This document shows, in pieces, positions 23,621 through 31,261 of a stretch of 64,000 nt of DNA. Each line of letters begins with the position of its first letter. Position 1 is the stretch's first letter. The notes under the pieces were generated by a model. It saw nothing but the letters and a program-made list of their open reading frames with translations, was not told the DNA's origin and made no database searches. The DNA is taken from positions 1,240,001 through 1,304,000 of the forward strand of contig NZ_BMCE01000002.1 of the NCBI RefSeq assembly GCF_014635025.1. Direction: 5' to 3'. A program made the position numbers and the translations under genes. Source of the DNA: Fictibacillus barbaricus (lineage in GTDB: Bacteria > Bacillota > Bacilli > Bacillales > Fictibacillaceae).

Positions 23621-24490
23621 TTATTTAATATGAGTCAATTTTTCGGGGTTCACCACCCAGTATATTTGGTGAATCAAGCCATTTTGTATGTGAAGGGAAA
23701 GTACTCCAAAGACCTTGTTCTCTACATACAATATAATTCCAGGGTCTCCATTAACGGTTGTAAACTTGTATGAGAAGTCCTCTGTAAACTTTGCCAAGAT
23801 CCCCATATAGAAACGCACAATTCGTTCTGCACCCAAAATAGGAAGGACAGCTGCCTTTGTTTTTCCGCCTCCATCGGATAATAAAGTTGCATCAACCGCG
23901 AGCAGGCTTAGCAGTTTGTTGACGTTTCCTGAAACAATAGCTGTCACAAACTGCTCGGTTAATGCAGCAGCTCTCGGAGTCGGTATTTGATCAGATGCTC
24001 GATGGTTTCCAACTGCTTTTCTAGCTCGATGAAAGATCTGTCTGCAGTTGGTGCTGCTCTTTCCGACCACCTCTGCAATGTATTCATAATCGTACTGGAG
24101 AACTTCCCGAAGCAGAAACACGGCACGTTCTGTCTCTGATAATTGTTCTAATAGAAGCAGATATGCCGTAGAGATGGATTCTTTCATCATGTAGTTTTGC
24201 TCAGGATCTTTTTCGGTATCTATTATTAGAGGCTCTGGAAGCCAAGGACCTACATATGTTTCTCTTTTTTTTCGTGCTGATTTCAGTAGATCAATGCAGC
24301 GGTTGGTTACGATTTTACAAAGATAGGCTTTTGGGTTTTGCACTTGTTCGATCGATGTCTCACTCAACGTAAAATAGGCTTCTTGAATGATGTCTTCAGC
24401 ATCATGCACACTTCCTAGCATTCGGTACGCTAAAGAAAATAACAGTGGCCTATGCAGCATAAACAGTTGTTCTGGCTGTGTTTCGTTCAA
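23621..24490 (-). CDS. ECF41-type (SigJ-like) RNA polymerase sigma factor, 289 aa
   Basis: Sigma region 2 (about 10-75: LLFSLAYRMLGSVHDAEDIIQEAY) and region 4 (about 110-160) are followed by an NTF2/SnoaL-like C-terminal domain. The three ECF41 markers are all present: WLPEP in the linker, DGGGK in the C-terminal domain, and NPEKL near the end (consensus NPDKL). In this group the C-terminal domain replaces an anti-sigma factor and controls activity. It lies 2 bp after an FAD oxidoreductase gene in one transcript, the usual partner type for ECF41. A perfect ECF41 promoter lies in front of the pair, so it probably activates itself. Confidence 0.93.
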   Translation of the reverse strand: MNETQPEQLFMLHRPLLFSLAYRMLGSVHDAEDIIQEAYFTLSETSIEQVQNPKAYLCKIVTNRCIDLLKSARKKRETYVGPWLPEPLIIDTEKDPEQNYMMKESISTAYLLLLEQLSETERAVFLLREVLQYDYEYIAEVVGKSSTNCRQIFHRARKAVGNHRASDQIPTPRAAALTEQFVTAIVSGNVNKLLSLLAVDATLLSDGGGKTKAAVLPILGAERIVRFYMGILAKFTEDFSYKFTTVNGDPGIILYVENKVFGVLSLHIQNGLIHQIYWVVNPEKLTHIK

Positions 24491-24492
24491 AA

Positions 24493-25782
24493 TTAAGCCT
24501 CCTTTGGCAAACCATGTGCACCAATCTGCCGCATAATGGCATTTGCTGCCCGCTTGGCACTCGCAAACGCTGTGTCTACCAACATTTCTCCATGCCCTGT
24601 TCCATCTCCTGCCATGTATAGGCCTGGTATTTCAGGTACGTTCGGACCAAAATGTTGTGTATCTCCTATCTTTATTGAATCATGAACAACAGTGATATGT
24701 GGAAGAAATTGTTTAGCCACAACTTCTTCTTCCCAGCCTGGCTGCATAAGGTTCATGATCTTCTCCAACTCTCGCTTATTTTCAAGCCCATGTTCCTCCT
24801 TCTCTGTTCCTAAATATTTTATCAACTGAAGTACCACTGTACCATCTTCACTTAGCTTTGAAGCTCGTGAATGGTTAGAGAATAAGATATGCTGATCTAT
24901 GCCGATAGCAAAGTTATGATGAGGATTTGGAAGTTTCCTTAGTGCAACATCCAGGCATGCTGCATATATAGGCTGTGCCTGCTCTTTCCATCTGTCCAGC
25001 AGCGTTCCTTCGGCATTTTTTACTAGCTTAAAGGTTTGTTCTGGCCCGGCTGTCACGATCACATACGGTACTACCATGGCTTCTCCATCTGTAAACCTCA
25101 GTTGGTGCTGTCCTACATTTTCTATAGAAGAAACGGTTTTATTTTTCAGAATGGTTGCTCCTGAAGCAACTGCTTTTTTCCGCAGGTTATCTACAATCGA
25201 TTGCCACCCTCCGTCTATATAGAGAACGCCCTTCATTCCAAGCTGCACCTGCTGGATCACTGCACTTGCCAGTTGCTGATCAGGATTGATGCAGTATGTT
25301 GATGTTCTGCACAAGGCGTAAAAAATATGACGCACCATCGGATCTTTGATCTCATTCTCTGCCCATTTCCGCAAACTCATGTGAGGGATTGATGCTGCAT
25401 CTATTTTACGAACTTTCATCATGATCTTGCCAAGCTCCATTTTTCCAGACCAGGTTAACAGTCTTGTTTTGACCATACTTTTCAACGAATCAGGCAGTTC
25501 AAGCAGTCCGCCGTTCCATATGGCAAATCCTTTTGTATCGGGAACTGTTCCTGATATCTTTACTTCCAGCTCCTTCAAGATTCCTTCTGCCGCTCCGCCT
25601 CTATAAAGAGCATGACCCCCTAGGTTAAAAAGTGCCCCATTTTTATTTATCGTACGCGCGCGCCCTCCTAGTTCATTGCTTTTTTCAAAAACAGTGACAG
25701 AGTGTCCTGCTTTCGCCAAATAAATAGCGCCTGTTAACCCTGCAATTCCCCCGCCTACAATTGCCACATCACATTTATTCAT
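24493..25782 (-). CDS. FAD-dependent oxidoreductase (amine oxidase/phytoene desaturase-like), 429 aa
   Basis: A flavin enzyme with the dinucleotide-binding start DVAIVGGGIAGLTGAIYLAKAGHSVTVFE at residues 4-32 (GxGxxG...E), a GGRARTI box at about 40-46, and the C-terminal FAD motif GLYMAGDGTGHGEMLVDTAFASAKRAA. It resembles NAD(P)/FAD-dependent desaturase-type proteins. It is the target gene of the downstream ECF41 sigma factor, sharing its promoter. The substrate is unknown; carotenoid-type or amine substrates are only analogies. Start ATG at 25782 preceded by AAGTGAGTGATGACAG. Confidence 0.85.
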   Translation of the reverse strand: MNKCDVAIVGGGIAGLTGAIYLAKAGHSVTVFEKSNELGGRARTINKNGALFNLGGHALYRGGAAEGILKELEVKISGTVPDTKGFAIWNGGLLELPDSLKSMVKTRLLTWSGKMELGKIMMKVRKIDAASIPHMSLRKWAENEIKDPMVRHIFYALCRTSTYCINPDQQLASAVIQQVQLGMKGVLYIDGGWQSIVDNLRKKAVASGATILKNKTVSSIENVGQHQLRFTDGEAMVVPYVIVTAGPEQTFKLVKNAEGTLLDRWKEQAQPIYAACLDVALRKLPNPHHNFAIGIDQHILFSNHSRASKLSEDGTVVLQLIKYLGTEKEEHGLENKRELEKIMNLMQPGWEEEVVAKQFLPHITVVHDSIKIGDTQHFGPNVPEIPGLYMAGDGTGHGEMLVDTAFASAKRAANAIMRQIGAHGLPKEA

Positions 25783-25815
25783 CTGTCATCACTCACTTTC
25801 TTATTTTACAAACAA

Positions 25816-25842
25816 GACGAGAAAGCGATTTGATTTGTGACA
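25816..25842 (-). promoter_or_regulatory. ECF41-dependent promoter
   Basis: Leftward TGTCACA (25836-25842), 16-bp spacer, CGTC (25816-25819). This is the published ECF41 consensus without a mismatch, 34 bp before the start codon of the oxidoreductase. Confidence 0.85.
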
Positions 25843-25944
25843 GAGAAACAATTCGGTTTACACAAAATTTCAAGGGGTACTGTTTTTATAAGGTATTTTT
25901 TTTAAAATAAAAGATACCAAATCTGCATGAAAGGAGATCACGTG

Positions 25945-26397
25945 ATGTTATTTACCAAGATCCTCGTTGCTGTTGATGGTTCAGAAGGTAGCTTTAAGGC
26001 ATTGAACAATGGAATTGAGATTGCCCGGAACACGGGTGCAGAGTTAACGTTGCTCTATGTGACGACCGAAATTGCTCTTCCACTGTATGGCGGTGTTCAC
26101 CCTGGAGGCGTGGCTAGCACGGTTGTGGAAGTAAAGGAAGCTGAAGTTGTGGAGCAAAGTCATGGTGAGGAGATCCTTAACAGAGCTTTAAGAAGAGTTG
26201 ATCCTGAGATAAAGACAACGACAGCCATACTGCACGGTGACCCAACTGCAACAATCTGTGCATATGCGGATAGTCATAACATCGATCTCATCGTCATCGG
26301 TAATCGAGGCCATAGCGGATTCAAAAAACTATTTCTAGGAAGCGTTAGTCAAAAGGTAATTACTAACGCACATCAACCCGTACTTGTTGCTAAATAA
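25945..26397 (+). CDS. Universal stress protein (UspA family), 150 aa
   Basis: Single Usp domain: KILVAVDGSEGSFKAL at the start, and the ATP-binding loop GNRGHSGFKKLFLGSVS (G-2x-G-9x-GS) near the C-terminus, so it probably binds ATP. AAAGGAG lies 9 bp before the ATG at 25945; the frame extends six codons upstream to an ATG (25927) that overlaps the ribosome binding site. Cytosolic stress protein of uncertain target. Single gene with terminator. Confidence 0.9.
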   Translation: MLFTKILVAVDGSEGSFKALNNGIEIARNTGAELTLLYVTTEIALPLYGGVHPGGVASTVVEVKEAEVVEQSHGEEILNRALRRVDPEIKTTTAILHGDPTATICAYADSHNIDLIVIGNRGHSGFKKLFLGSVSQKVITNAHQPVLVAK

Positions 26398-26405
26398 CTC
26401 ACATA

Positions 26406-26445
26406 AAAGGAGCCCACTCAAGCCTGAGCGCGCTCCTCTTTTTAT
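26406..26445 (+). terminator. Terminator of the usp gene
   Basis: AGGAGC pairs with GCTCCT around a loop that itself has a GAGC/GCGC stem, then CTTTTTATT. Confidence 0.7.
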
Positions 26446-26625
26446 TCCACCATTTCTGAAACGGTACTAAACACCCGTTTCCTTTTCCTTCCAAATCTTT
26501 GATGATGCCTTTTACAGATTCCAGCGATTCCTCCCGGCTGTCATACATAACATGCAGCAAGATGATTGAGCCTGGCTGAACTCTTTGACTGACGTATTTT
26601 ACGATTTTTTTTGGAATCAGATGTG
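26440..26625 (-). pseudogene. Fragment of a polysaccharide deacetylase
   Basis: On the leftward strand the frame around 26612-26450 reads KKIVKYVSQRVQPG, then SIILLHVMYDSREES and LESVKGIIKDLEGKG. This matches the C-terminal part of NodB-type chitooligosaccharide/peptidoglycan deacetylases (PGSIILLH...R.eSleavp.II..L...G). About 60 residues of some 250 remain, without start codon or ribosome binding site, and the frame runs on into the usp terminator. A decayed gene remnant. Confidence 0.75.
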
Positions 26626-26697
26626 ATCTTAGGATGTTTCTTACTTATGAATGGGGTCACACTATTTAAAAGCGAGGATCAAATAAGAGAAAATGTA

Positions 26698-26750
26698 AAA
26701 AAGCTGGCTCTGTTGGTCGTTTGAAGTAACGATCAGGGCCGGCTTTTTGT
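26698..26750. terminator. Terminator beyond array E, for yrrS
   Basis: AAAAAGCTGGC pairs with GCCGGCTTTTT (one mismatch) around a 29-nt loop, with T/A runs on both sides. It is the first stop after yrrS, so array E would be part of the yrrS 3' untranslated region. Confidence 0.7.
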
Positions 26751-26754
26751 TTAA

Positions 26755-26905
26755 ACATTCCACTTTAAGTGATTATGTGTCGGTTTTGAGTAATTTACTG
26801 TCCACTTTCTACAAAATACTGTCCACTTTACAATTTTTTCTGTCGACTTTTCACAGTTTACTGTCCACTTATCACATAATACTGTCCACTTACAGAAATC
26901 GTGTC
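26755..26905. repeat. 21-bp-period array, GGACAGTA family (array E)
   Basis: Seven units of ACTGTCCACTT type begin at 26755, 26776, 26797, 26818, 26839, 26860 and 26881: exactly 21-bp spacing; the first two and the fifth are degenerate. The leftward strand reads AAGTGGACAGTA, the same core as array G. It sits between the yrrS stop codon and its terminator. Confidence 0.92.
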
Positions 26906-26910
26906 AAAGT

Positions 26911-27543
26911 CTACTTCTGAACACTCGTCGCCATCCATCCTTTTTTATCAACCCATTCAAGGTTAACTGTATATCTTTCGTTTGGCTGTTTGTTTGGACT
27001 TACCTCTGCAACCGATTTTTGTGGTCCACCGCCATTTGCGATCTTCCATACGGTCATGTTTTCATCAAGCCCTGTTGCAAGACGAATTGCCTTTAGCTTT
27101 TCGTTCCAATCCACACTGCCCTCTTCGTAACTGGATGTATGCGGTCCTGTTTGTGACGTGCCGATCGGCTGGTTAAGAACGGGCTGCTCACCAGAAGCTT
27201 GCTGTTTTTTCTTTTCAGCTTCCGCTTTCTCTGCTTTTTTCTTTTTCTCTGCTTCTTTTTCTGGATTTATGCCGATTTCTTGAGAAGGTTGTTGCTCTTC
27301 TTTTGCTGCTTCAGATTCTTCAGCTTCTTTCTCTTCATCTTCATATGCGCTCTCGTTATCTGGCTGAAGTTTTACTACTTTATGTTTTGGTTCATTACTT
27401 ACTTCTTTTTTTACAGGTTCTTCTTCATTCCCCATTAACAACACATCTTTCGGTAAAAACAATAATCCCAAAAGGACTGCTCCTAATGCGCTGAATAGTA
27501 CAACGTTCCTTTTTTTCGATTTGTTACGCTGAGATCTTCTCAT
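26911..27543 (-). CDS. yrrS: YrrS-like membrane-anchored protein (DUF1510), 210 aa
   Basis: A short basic cytosolic N-terminus (RRSQRNKSKKR), one transmembrane helix (about 13-32), a long Glu/Lys-rich low-complexity stretch (about 40-125) that should be extended or coiled-coil, and a C-terminal globular DUF1510 domain (about 135-208: GSVDWNEKLKAIRLATGL, ERYTVNLEWVDKKGW). In B. subtilis yrrS is next to a penicillin-binding protein gene; no such neighbour is seen here. Probably envelope-associated; function unknown. AAGGAGTGAATTATAG precedes the ATG. Confidence 0.85.
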   Translation of the reverse strand: MRRSQRNKSKKRNVVLFSALGAVLLGLLFLPKDVLLMGNEEEPVKKEVSNEPKHKVVKLQPDNESAYEDEEKEAEESEAAKEEQQPSQEIGINPEKEAEKKKKAEKAEAEKKKQQASGEQPVLNQPIGTSQTGPHTSSYEEGSVDWNEKLKAIRLATGLDENMTVWKIANGGGPQKSVAEVSPNKQPNERYTVNLEWVDKKGWMATSVQK

Positions 27544-27599
27544 CTATAATTCACTCCTTCTTAAAAACAACCGTTCCCTCTATCGATGAAACAAAACAA

Positions 27600-27624
27600 A
27601 AAGAACTCCTTTAAGTGGAGTTCT
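27600..27624 (-). terminator. Terminator-like hairpin upstream of yrrS
   Basis: AGAACTCC pairs perfectly with GGAGTTCT, followed leftward by TTTTTGTTTTG. It lies 57 bp before the yrrS start. A plausible promoter (leftward TTGCAA-N17-TACAAC, about 27686-27714) lies upstream, so it could be a leader attenuator or the end of a small RNA of about 80 nt. Confidence 0.5.
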
Positions 27625-27725
27625 ATCAATAACTAACACTTAATTACTCAACATTAATTATTCGAAGAGTCCAGGTGGAAAATTGAGGGTTGTAAAAGAT
27701 TTCAGAAGTTTTTGCAAAATATAAA

Positions 27726-27758
27726 AACAGCACTTTCCCCTTAAGGAAAGCACTGCAT
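27726..27758 (-). terminator. Terminator of the OFA transporter gene
   Basis: CAGCACTTTCC (27728-27738) pairs with GGAAAGCACTG, followed leftward by TTTTTAT. Confidence 0.85.
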
Positions 27759-27773
27759 TTTCTTTCTCATCAT

Positions 27774-29027
27774 CTAGGCTACGGACTTTTGTTGTTTAGC
27801 CGCTAGCCGTTTCATATCAAAGCGAACTAAGATGGATACAATAAGTGCGACAACAAACAATCCTGAGAAGAATGTTAAACTGTTTGCGTAAGATCCTGTT
27901 GTGTCTTTGATCCAAGCGGCAAAAAGTGGACCGGCAAGCCCTGCTGCTGCCCATGCTGTTAAGATGTAACCATGGATGGCACCAACTTGCTTGGTTCCAA
28001 ACAGATCTCCAATGTATGCTGGTATAGAAGCAAATCCTCCTCCATAGCACGTGTAGATGACCGCGAGCATCACTTGGAACAAGATGGATGAAGAAGTTTG
28101 AGGCAATAAGAAAAATAAAGCGATTTGCAGTACAAAGAAAGTCGTGTACGTATTGGGTCGACCGATATAATCGGAAACGGATGCCCAGCCAATTCGGCCA
28201 AAACCGTTGAACAATCCTAATACACCGACGAGCGCTGCTGCTTCAGCCGTAGAAAGGCCAATACTTTCCTGTGCAAGTGGCTTCGCTGCAGAAAGAATGG
28301 CGATTCCGCACGTAACATTGATGAACAGCATGATCCATAGATAATAGAAGCGTCTTGTTTTGACCGCTTCATTTGCAGTTAGTTGTGAAAGGTCTTTCTT
28401 GATCTTCACCTTTCCGCTCTTAACGTTCTCTTTAAAACCGGCAGGGAGCCACCCTTCCTCTGGTTTTTCCAGGTAAAGCGAAGATAATGTCATGATGGCA
28501 AAATAAGCAATTCCTAAAATAAAGAACGTGTTTGCTACGCCAACGGATTTAATGAGTGCATCCATAATAGGAGAACTGATCGCTGCTGCAAAACCGAATC
28601 CCATTATGGCGAGCCCAGTCGCTAACCCGCGGCGATCGGGGAACCATTTAATAAGGGTTGAAACCGGGGCTATGTATCCAACTCCGAGGCCGATCCCGCC
28701 GAGTACTCCGTAAAATAGGTAAAGCATTGTTAATGAACCTAGATTAACTGCGATTCCTGAACCCGCAATTCCCACTCCGAAGAAAATAGCCGCAAGTAAG
28801 CCTGCCTTTTTCGGTCCATGTCTTTCAACAAAATGACCCAGAAATGCAGCAGACAAACCTAAAAAAAGAATAGCAATGCTGAAGGTCATCTGAACTTGTG
28901 AAGCGGACCAGCCAAACCGATCAATCAATGGATTCGTGAAGTTGCTCCATGCATAAACAGAACCGATTGAAATGTGAATCCCTACCGCTGATAAAGCAAT
29001 GAGCCAGCGATTCTTTGACTTTCCCAT
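27774..29027 (-). CDS. OFA-family (oxalate/formate antiporter) MFS transporter, 417 aa
   Basis: A 12-helix MFS carrier of the OFA family: SVYAWSNFTNPLIDRFGWSASQVQ at the first helix, RGLATGLAIMGFGFAAAI (motif between helices 4 and 5), and a central cytosolic loop with EKPEEGWLPAGF, a hallmark of OFA proteins. Such proteins exchange oxalate, formate, pyruvate or related monocarboxylates. A formate dehydrogenase locus lies in the same window, but 12 kb away, so a shared substrate is only a suggestion. Start ATG at 29027 after AGGGGGATGTAAGG. A long leader with a strong hairpin precedes it. Confidence 0.85.
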   Translation of the reverse strand: MGKSKNRWLIALSAVGIHISIGSVYAWSNFTNPLIDRFGWSASQVQMTFSIAILFLGLSAAFLGHFVERHGPKKAGLLAAIFFGVGIAGSGIAVNLGSLTMLYLFYGVLGGIGLGVGYIAPVSTLIKWFPDRRGLATGLAIMGFGFAAAISSPIMDALIKSVGVANTFFILGIAYFAIMTLSSLYLEKPEEGWLPAGFKENVKSGKVKIKKDLSQLTANEAVKTRRFYYLWIMLFINVTCGIAILSAAKPLAQESIGLSTAEAAALVGVLGLFNGFGRIGWASVSDYIGRPNTYTTFFVLQIALFFLLPQTSSSILFQVMLAVIYTCYGGGFASIPAYIGDLFGTKQVGAIHGYILTAWAAAGLAGPLFAAWIKDTTGSYANSLTFFSGLFVVALIVSILVRFDMKRLAAKQQKSVA

Positions 29028-29095
29028 CCTTACATCCCCCTAAAAAAGTTAATTTGGTTAACAATTATGAAGCCCACCCTAATGCAAACAAAATA

Positions 29096-29152
29096 AAAAG
29101 ACAACATCCAAAAGTACTTATTCATCAAATAAGTGCTTTAAGAATGTTGCCT
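29096..29152 (-). promoter_or_regulatory. Strong terminator hairpin in the OFA transporter leader
   Basis: Leftward AGGCAACAT...AAGCACTTATT pairs with AATAAGTACTT...ATGTTGTCT (two stacked stems), then TTTTTATTTTG. A smaller CTCTGC/GTAGAG hairpin lies just upstream, and a TATAAT at 29190-29195 gives a start near 29183. It may be an attenuator, or simply the terminator of the upstream leftward gene. Confidence 0.6.
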
Positions 29153-29252
29153 AAAATCTCTACATACTCGTGCAGAGAGTTCATTCAGCATTATAGATAA
29201 AATAAAGAAAGAGCAGGTCATGCAATTTCTTCATTTTCGAATTGGCATTAGT

Positions 29253-29266
29253 TGTAAGCGTTTTTA
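29253..29266 (+). promoter_or_regulatory. Weak cre-like site
   Basis: TGTAAGCGTTTTTA fits the CcpA consensus except for one base (T instead of C near the end). It is about 60 bp upstream of the OFA -10 element. Possible catabolite control. Confidence 0.35.
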
Positions 29267-29272
29267 ATATTA

Positions 29273-29611
29273 TCAGATTGTGGCTTTCTTCGCAATATAT
29301 TTTTTTGACTTTTTCGACAATATTGTCATGATGTGTACTTCTTCACGTTCTACACATTTTAGCTTGCACCGTTTGATTAGATAACTGGAAAAAAAGTTAT
29401 CTTTTGATTGAGCAAACCGATTTGGGTTTTCCCAAAGTTCTCGAAAAACTTCACATAAAATTTGCTCCGACTCTCTTTGACTGCCGGTAATTCTGTAAGC
29501 TACCTGGTAAAGAAGCATGCTGTAAAAAGAAATTATTTGTTTTAAAACCTCGGGATCTTTATGTAACAACTGTTTTAATATGTTTTCCTCAAGCTCTTTT
29601 CTAATTCTCAT
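29273..29611 (-). CDS. Sigma-70 region-2-only protein, 112 aa
   Basis: Residues about 10-80 resemble ECF sigma region 2 (LHKDPEVLKQIISFYSMLLYQVAYRITG, SEQILCEVFRELWENPNRF), but the chain ends without region 4, the -35-binding domain; a complete ECF factor is about 170-190 aa. The last 30 residues are basic and unrelated (SKKSKKYIAKKATI). It has a start with AAGGGTGATGC, so it can be made. It may be a truncated ECF gene, or a partner that needs a second protein for region 4, as RsoA/SigO do in B. subtilis. No such partner is adjacent. Confidence 0.65.
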   Translation of the reverse strand: MRIRKELEENILKQLLHKDPEVLKQIISFYSMLLYQVAYRITGSQRESEQILCEVFRELWENPNRFAQSKDNFFSSYLIKRCKLKCVEREEVHIMTILSKKSKKYIAKKATI

Positions 29612-29715
29612 AACAGCATCACCCTTTACCTAGAATTAATTTTCATTACCCATTCAATAACTATTGTAAACATTTGTACAATATTTGTTTACATAAAATA
29701 TATTAATTGCACAAT

Positions 29716-29755
29716 AAAAAACAGTACTGTTTTTTAACAGTACTGGCTCATTTCA
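29716..29755 (-). terminator. Terminator of the holin-like gene
   Basis: Leftward AGTACTGTT pairs with AACAGTACT, followed by GTTTTTTATT. Confidence 0.85.
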
Positions 29756-29757
29756 GC

Positions 29758-30006
29758 TTATTTTTTTGTATTATTCTCGATTGAATACTTAACCCCTGCA
29801 ACTGTACCGATACCCAACAGTGCATATTTTAAGCCGACCAGTGTTGCTTCTGGAGTTGCAGCACCTGCTTCCCAAAAAGCGTAAAGAACACCTAAAACTA
29901 CTGCCGCAATTGGAATATACTTATTTGAGAATCGTTCGGTTTGACGAATCGCATATAAAATCACAGCTAAACCAACATACGGTGCAAAGTCGGATATAAT
30001 ATCCAT
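29758..30006 (-). CDS. Small holin-like membrane protein, 82 aa
   Basis: Two to three hydrophobic helices (about 5-22, 33-52, 58-75) separated by short charged turns, a basic C-terminus (YSIENNTKK), and no signal peptide. This is the general plan of phage or toxin-type holins, and DIISDFAPYVGLAVILYAI resembles small Bacillus holins. There is no endolysin or other phage gene beside it. The ATG at 30006 follows GGGGTGAAAATC, so the longer open frame is not used. The holin assignment is by layout only. Confidence 0.6.
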   Translation of the reverse strand: MDIISDFAPYVGLAVILYAIRQTERFSNKYIPIAAVVLGVLYAFWEAGAATPEATLVGLKYALLGIGTVAGVKYSIENNTKK

Positions 30007-30094
30007 GATTTTCACCCCGATCTCTTGTTTTGTTGTGCTTATACAAAACGTATTAAGAGATCGATAAGAAAAGAACAAATCCTGCTTTGTCCGG

Positions 30095-31180
30095 TTAAGG
30101 TTTTAATCTCTTTACCTGCTTCAACTCCTTTGGAACATTATCAACTGCTTTTTTGAAGCCTTGTACAAGTCCTTCAACTAACTCAAATGCTGACTGTTTT
30201 CGGGCTAATGCAGACGCCTGCCCTGCCCACATGGATATTAACTCTTGATTGCCTTTCCGTGCAGCTTCTTTTCTAATATCAGATGTTAAAACATGCTGCA
30301 CTGGGTAAGGTGGTATCCCGCCAACACGCTCAACCTCTACCATCATCTTATTATGAAATCCTCTTGCACTTTTTCCAGAAAAAGCTTTTGTAATCTTCGT
30401 ATCGGTATCACAACTGGAGAGAACGGCTTGTCTATGAATCTCGCTCGCACCGCTTTCCTCAACCGTTAGAAACGCCGTACCGAGCTGAACGGCGGATGCG
30501 CCTAACGTTAATGCAGCTGCTATCCCTCTTCCGTCCATGATGCCTCCCGCTGCTACCACTGGGCAACTTACTGTATCAACAATCTGCGGAACTAAAGCCA
30601 TCGTGCCAATCATTGACTCGTCCTTAACATTAAGAAAAGTACCTCGATGTCCACCTGCTTCACTGCCTTGTGCAACGATGATATCTACTCCACTAGATTC
30701 TAACGCGACAGCCTCTTTAACAGTTGTAGCGGTCGCCATGACTATGATTCCAGCTGACTGCAGCATTTCTACTAAACTCTGAGATGGCTGATCAAATGTA
30801 AAACTAACAATCTTAACACCTGAATCTATTACCACTTGAAGTTGTTGTTCAAAGAGATCCTGCCTATCAGGAACACGGTCCACCTCTGGAATTCCAAGTT
30901 GTTTTCTATATGTATTCAAGTGCTGCTGCATCTTTAAGATCTGCTTTTCGTCAATCTCGTAGTGCTGTGGAAGAAATAGATTTACCGCAAAAGGCTCCGT
31001 TGTTAACTTTTGAATGCTATGAATCGCCTCACCTATTTGTTTTGGTGACATATAACCTGCCCCTAGCGTCCCGAGTGCACCTGCCTCACTAACGGCTGCT
31101 ACAAGCTCTGGTGTTGTGGGGCCGCCTGCCATCCCAGCTTGAATGATGGGATAGCTGATATTAAGCATTTTACAAATCAT
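30095..31180 (-). CDS. Nitronate monooxygenase-type flavin oxidoreductase, 361 aa
   Basis: FMN-dependent TIM-barrel enzyme of the NMO/2-nitropropane dioxygenase family: YPIIQAGMAGGPTTPELVAAVSEAGALGTLGAGYM (start of barrel), IIVAQGSEAGGHRG (phosphate-binding; catalytic His in GGHRG) and PVVAAGGIMDGRGIAAALTLGASAVQLGTAFL. Length is right for class I/II NMOs. It oxidises nitronates such as propionate-3-nitronate, or in FabK-type relatives acts as an enoyl-ACP reductase. Alone on its transcript. The start ATG at 31180 follows AAAGGAGAATGACGA. Confidence 0.88.
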   Translation of the reverse strand: MICKMLNISYPIIQAGMAGGPTTPELVAAVSEAGALGTLGAGYMSPKQIGEAIHSIQKLTTEPFAVNLFLPQHYEIDEKQILKMQQHLNTYRKQLGIPEVDRVPDRQDLFEQQLQVVIDSGVKIVSFTFDQPSQSLVEMLQSAGIIVMATATTVKEAVALESSGVDIIVAQGSEAGGHRGTFLNVKDESMIGTMALVPQIVDTVSCPVVAAGGIMDGRGIAAALTLGASAVQLGTAFLTVEESGASEIHRQAVLSSCDTDTKITKAFSGKSARGFHNKMMVEVERVGGIPPYPVQHVLTSDIRKEAARKGNQELISMWAGQASALARKQSAFELVEGLVQGFKKAVDNVPKELKQVKRLKP

Positions 31181-31226
31181 TCGTCATTCTCCTTTCACAC
31201 ACTTTTTCTAAATCATACCAAAAGAA

Positions 31227-31260
31227 AGAGCTTTAGTCTGTTCTGACCAAAGCTCTATTG
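31227..31260 (-). terminator. Terminator of dctA
   Basis: AGAGCTTTAGTC pairs with GACCAAAGCTCT (one mismatch), followed leftward by TTCTTTTGG. Confidence 0.8.
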
Positions 31261-31261
31261 T

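Noticed and set aside
29758-31180. Prophage remnant around the holin-like gene
   Set aside because: No endolysin, integrase, structural gene or attachment repeat is present; the neighbours are ordinary metabolic genes.
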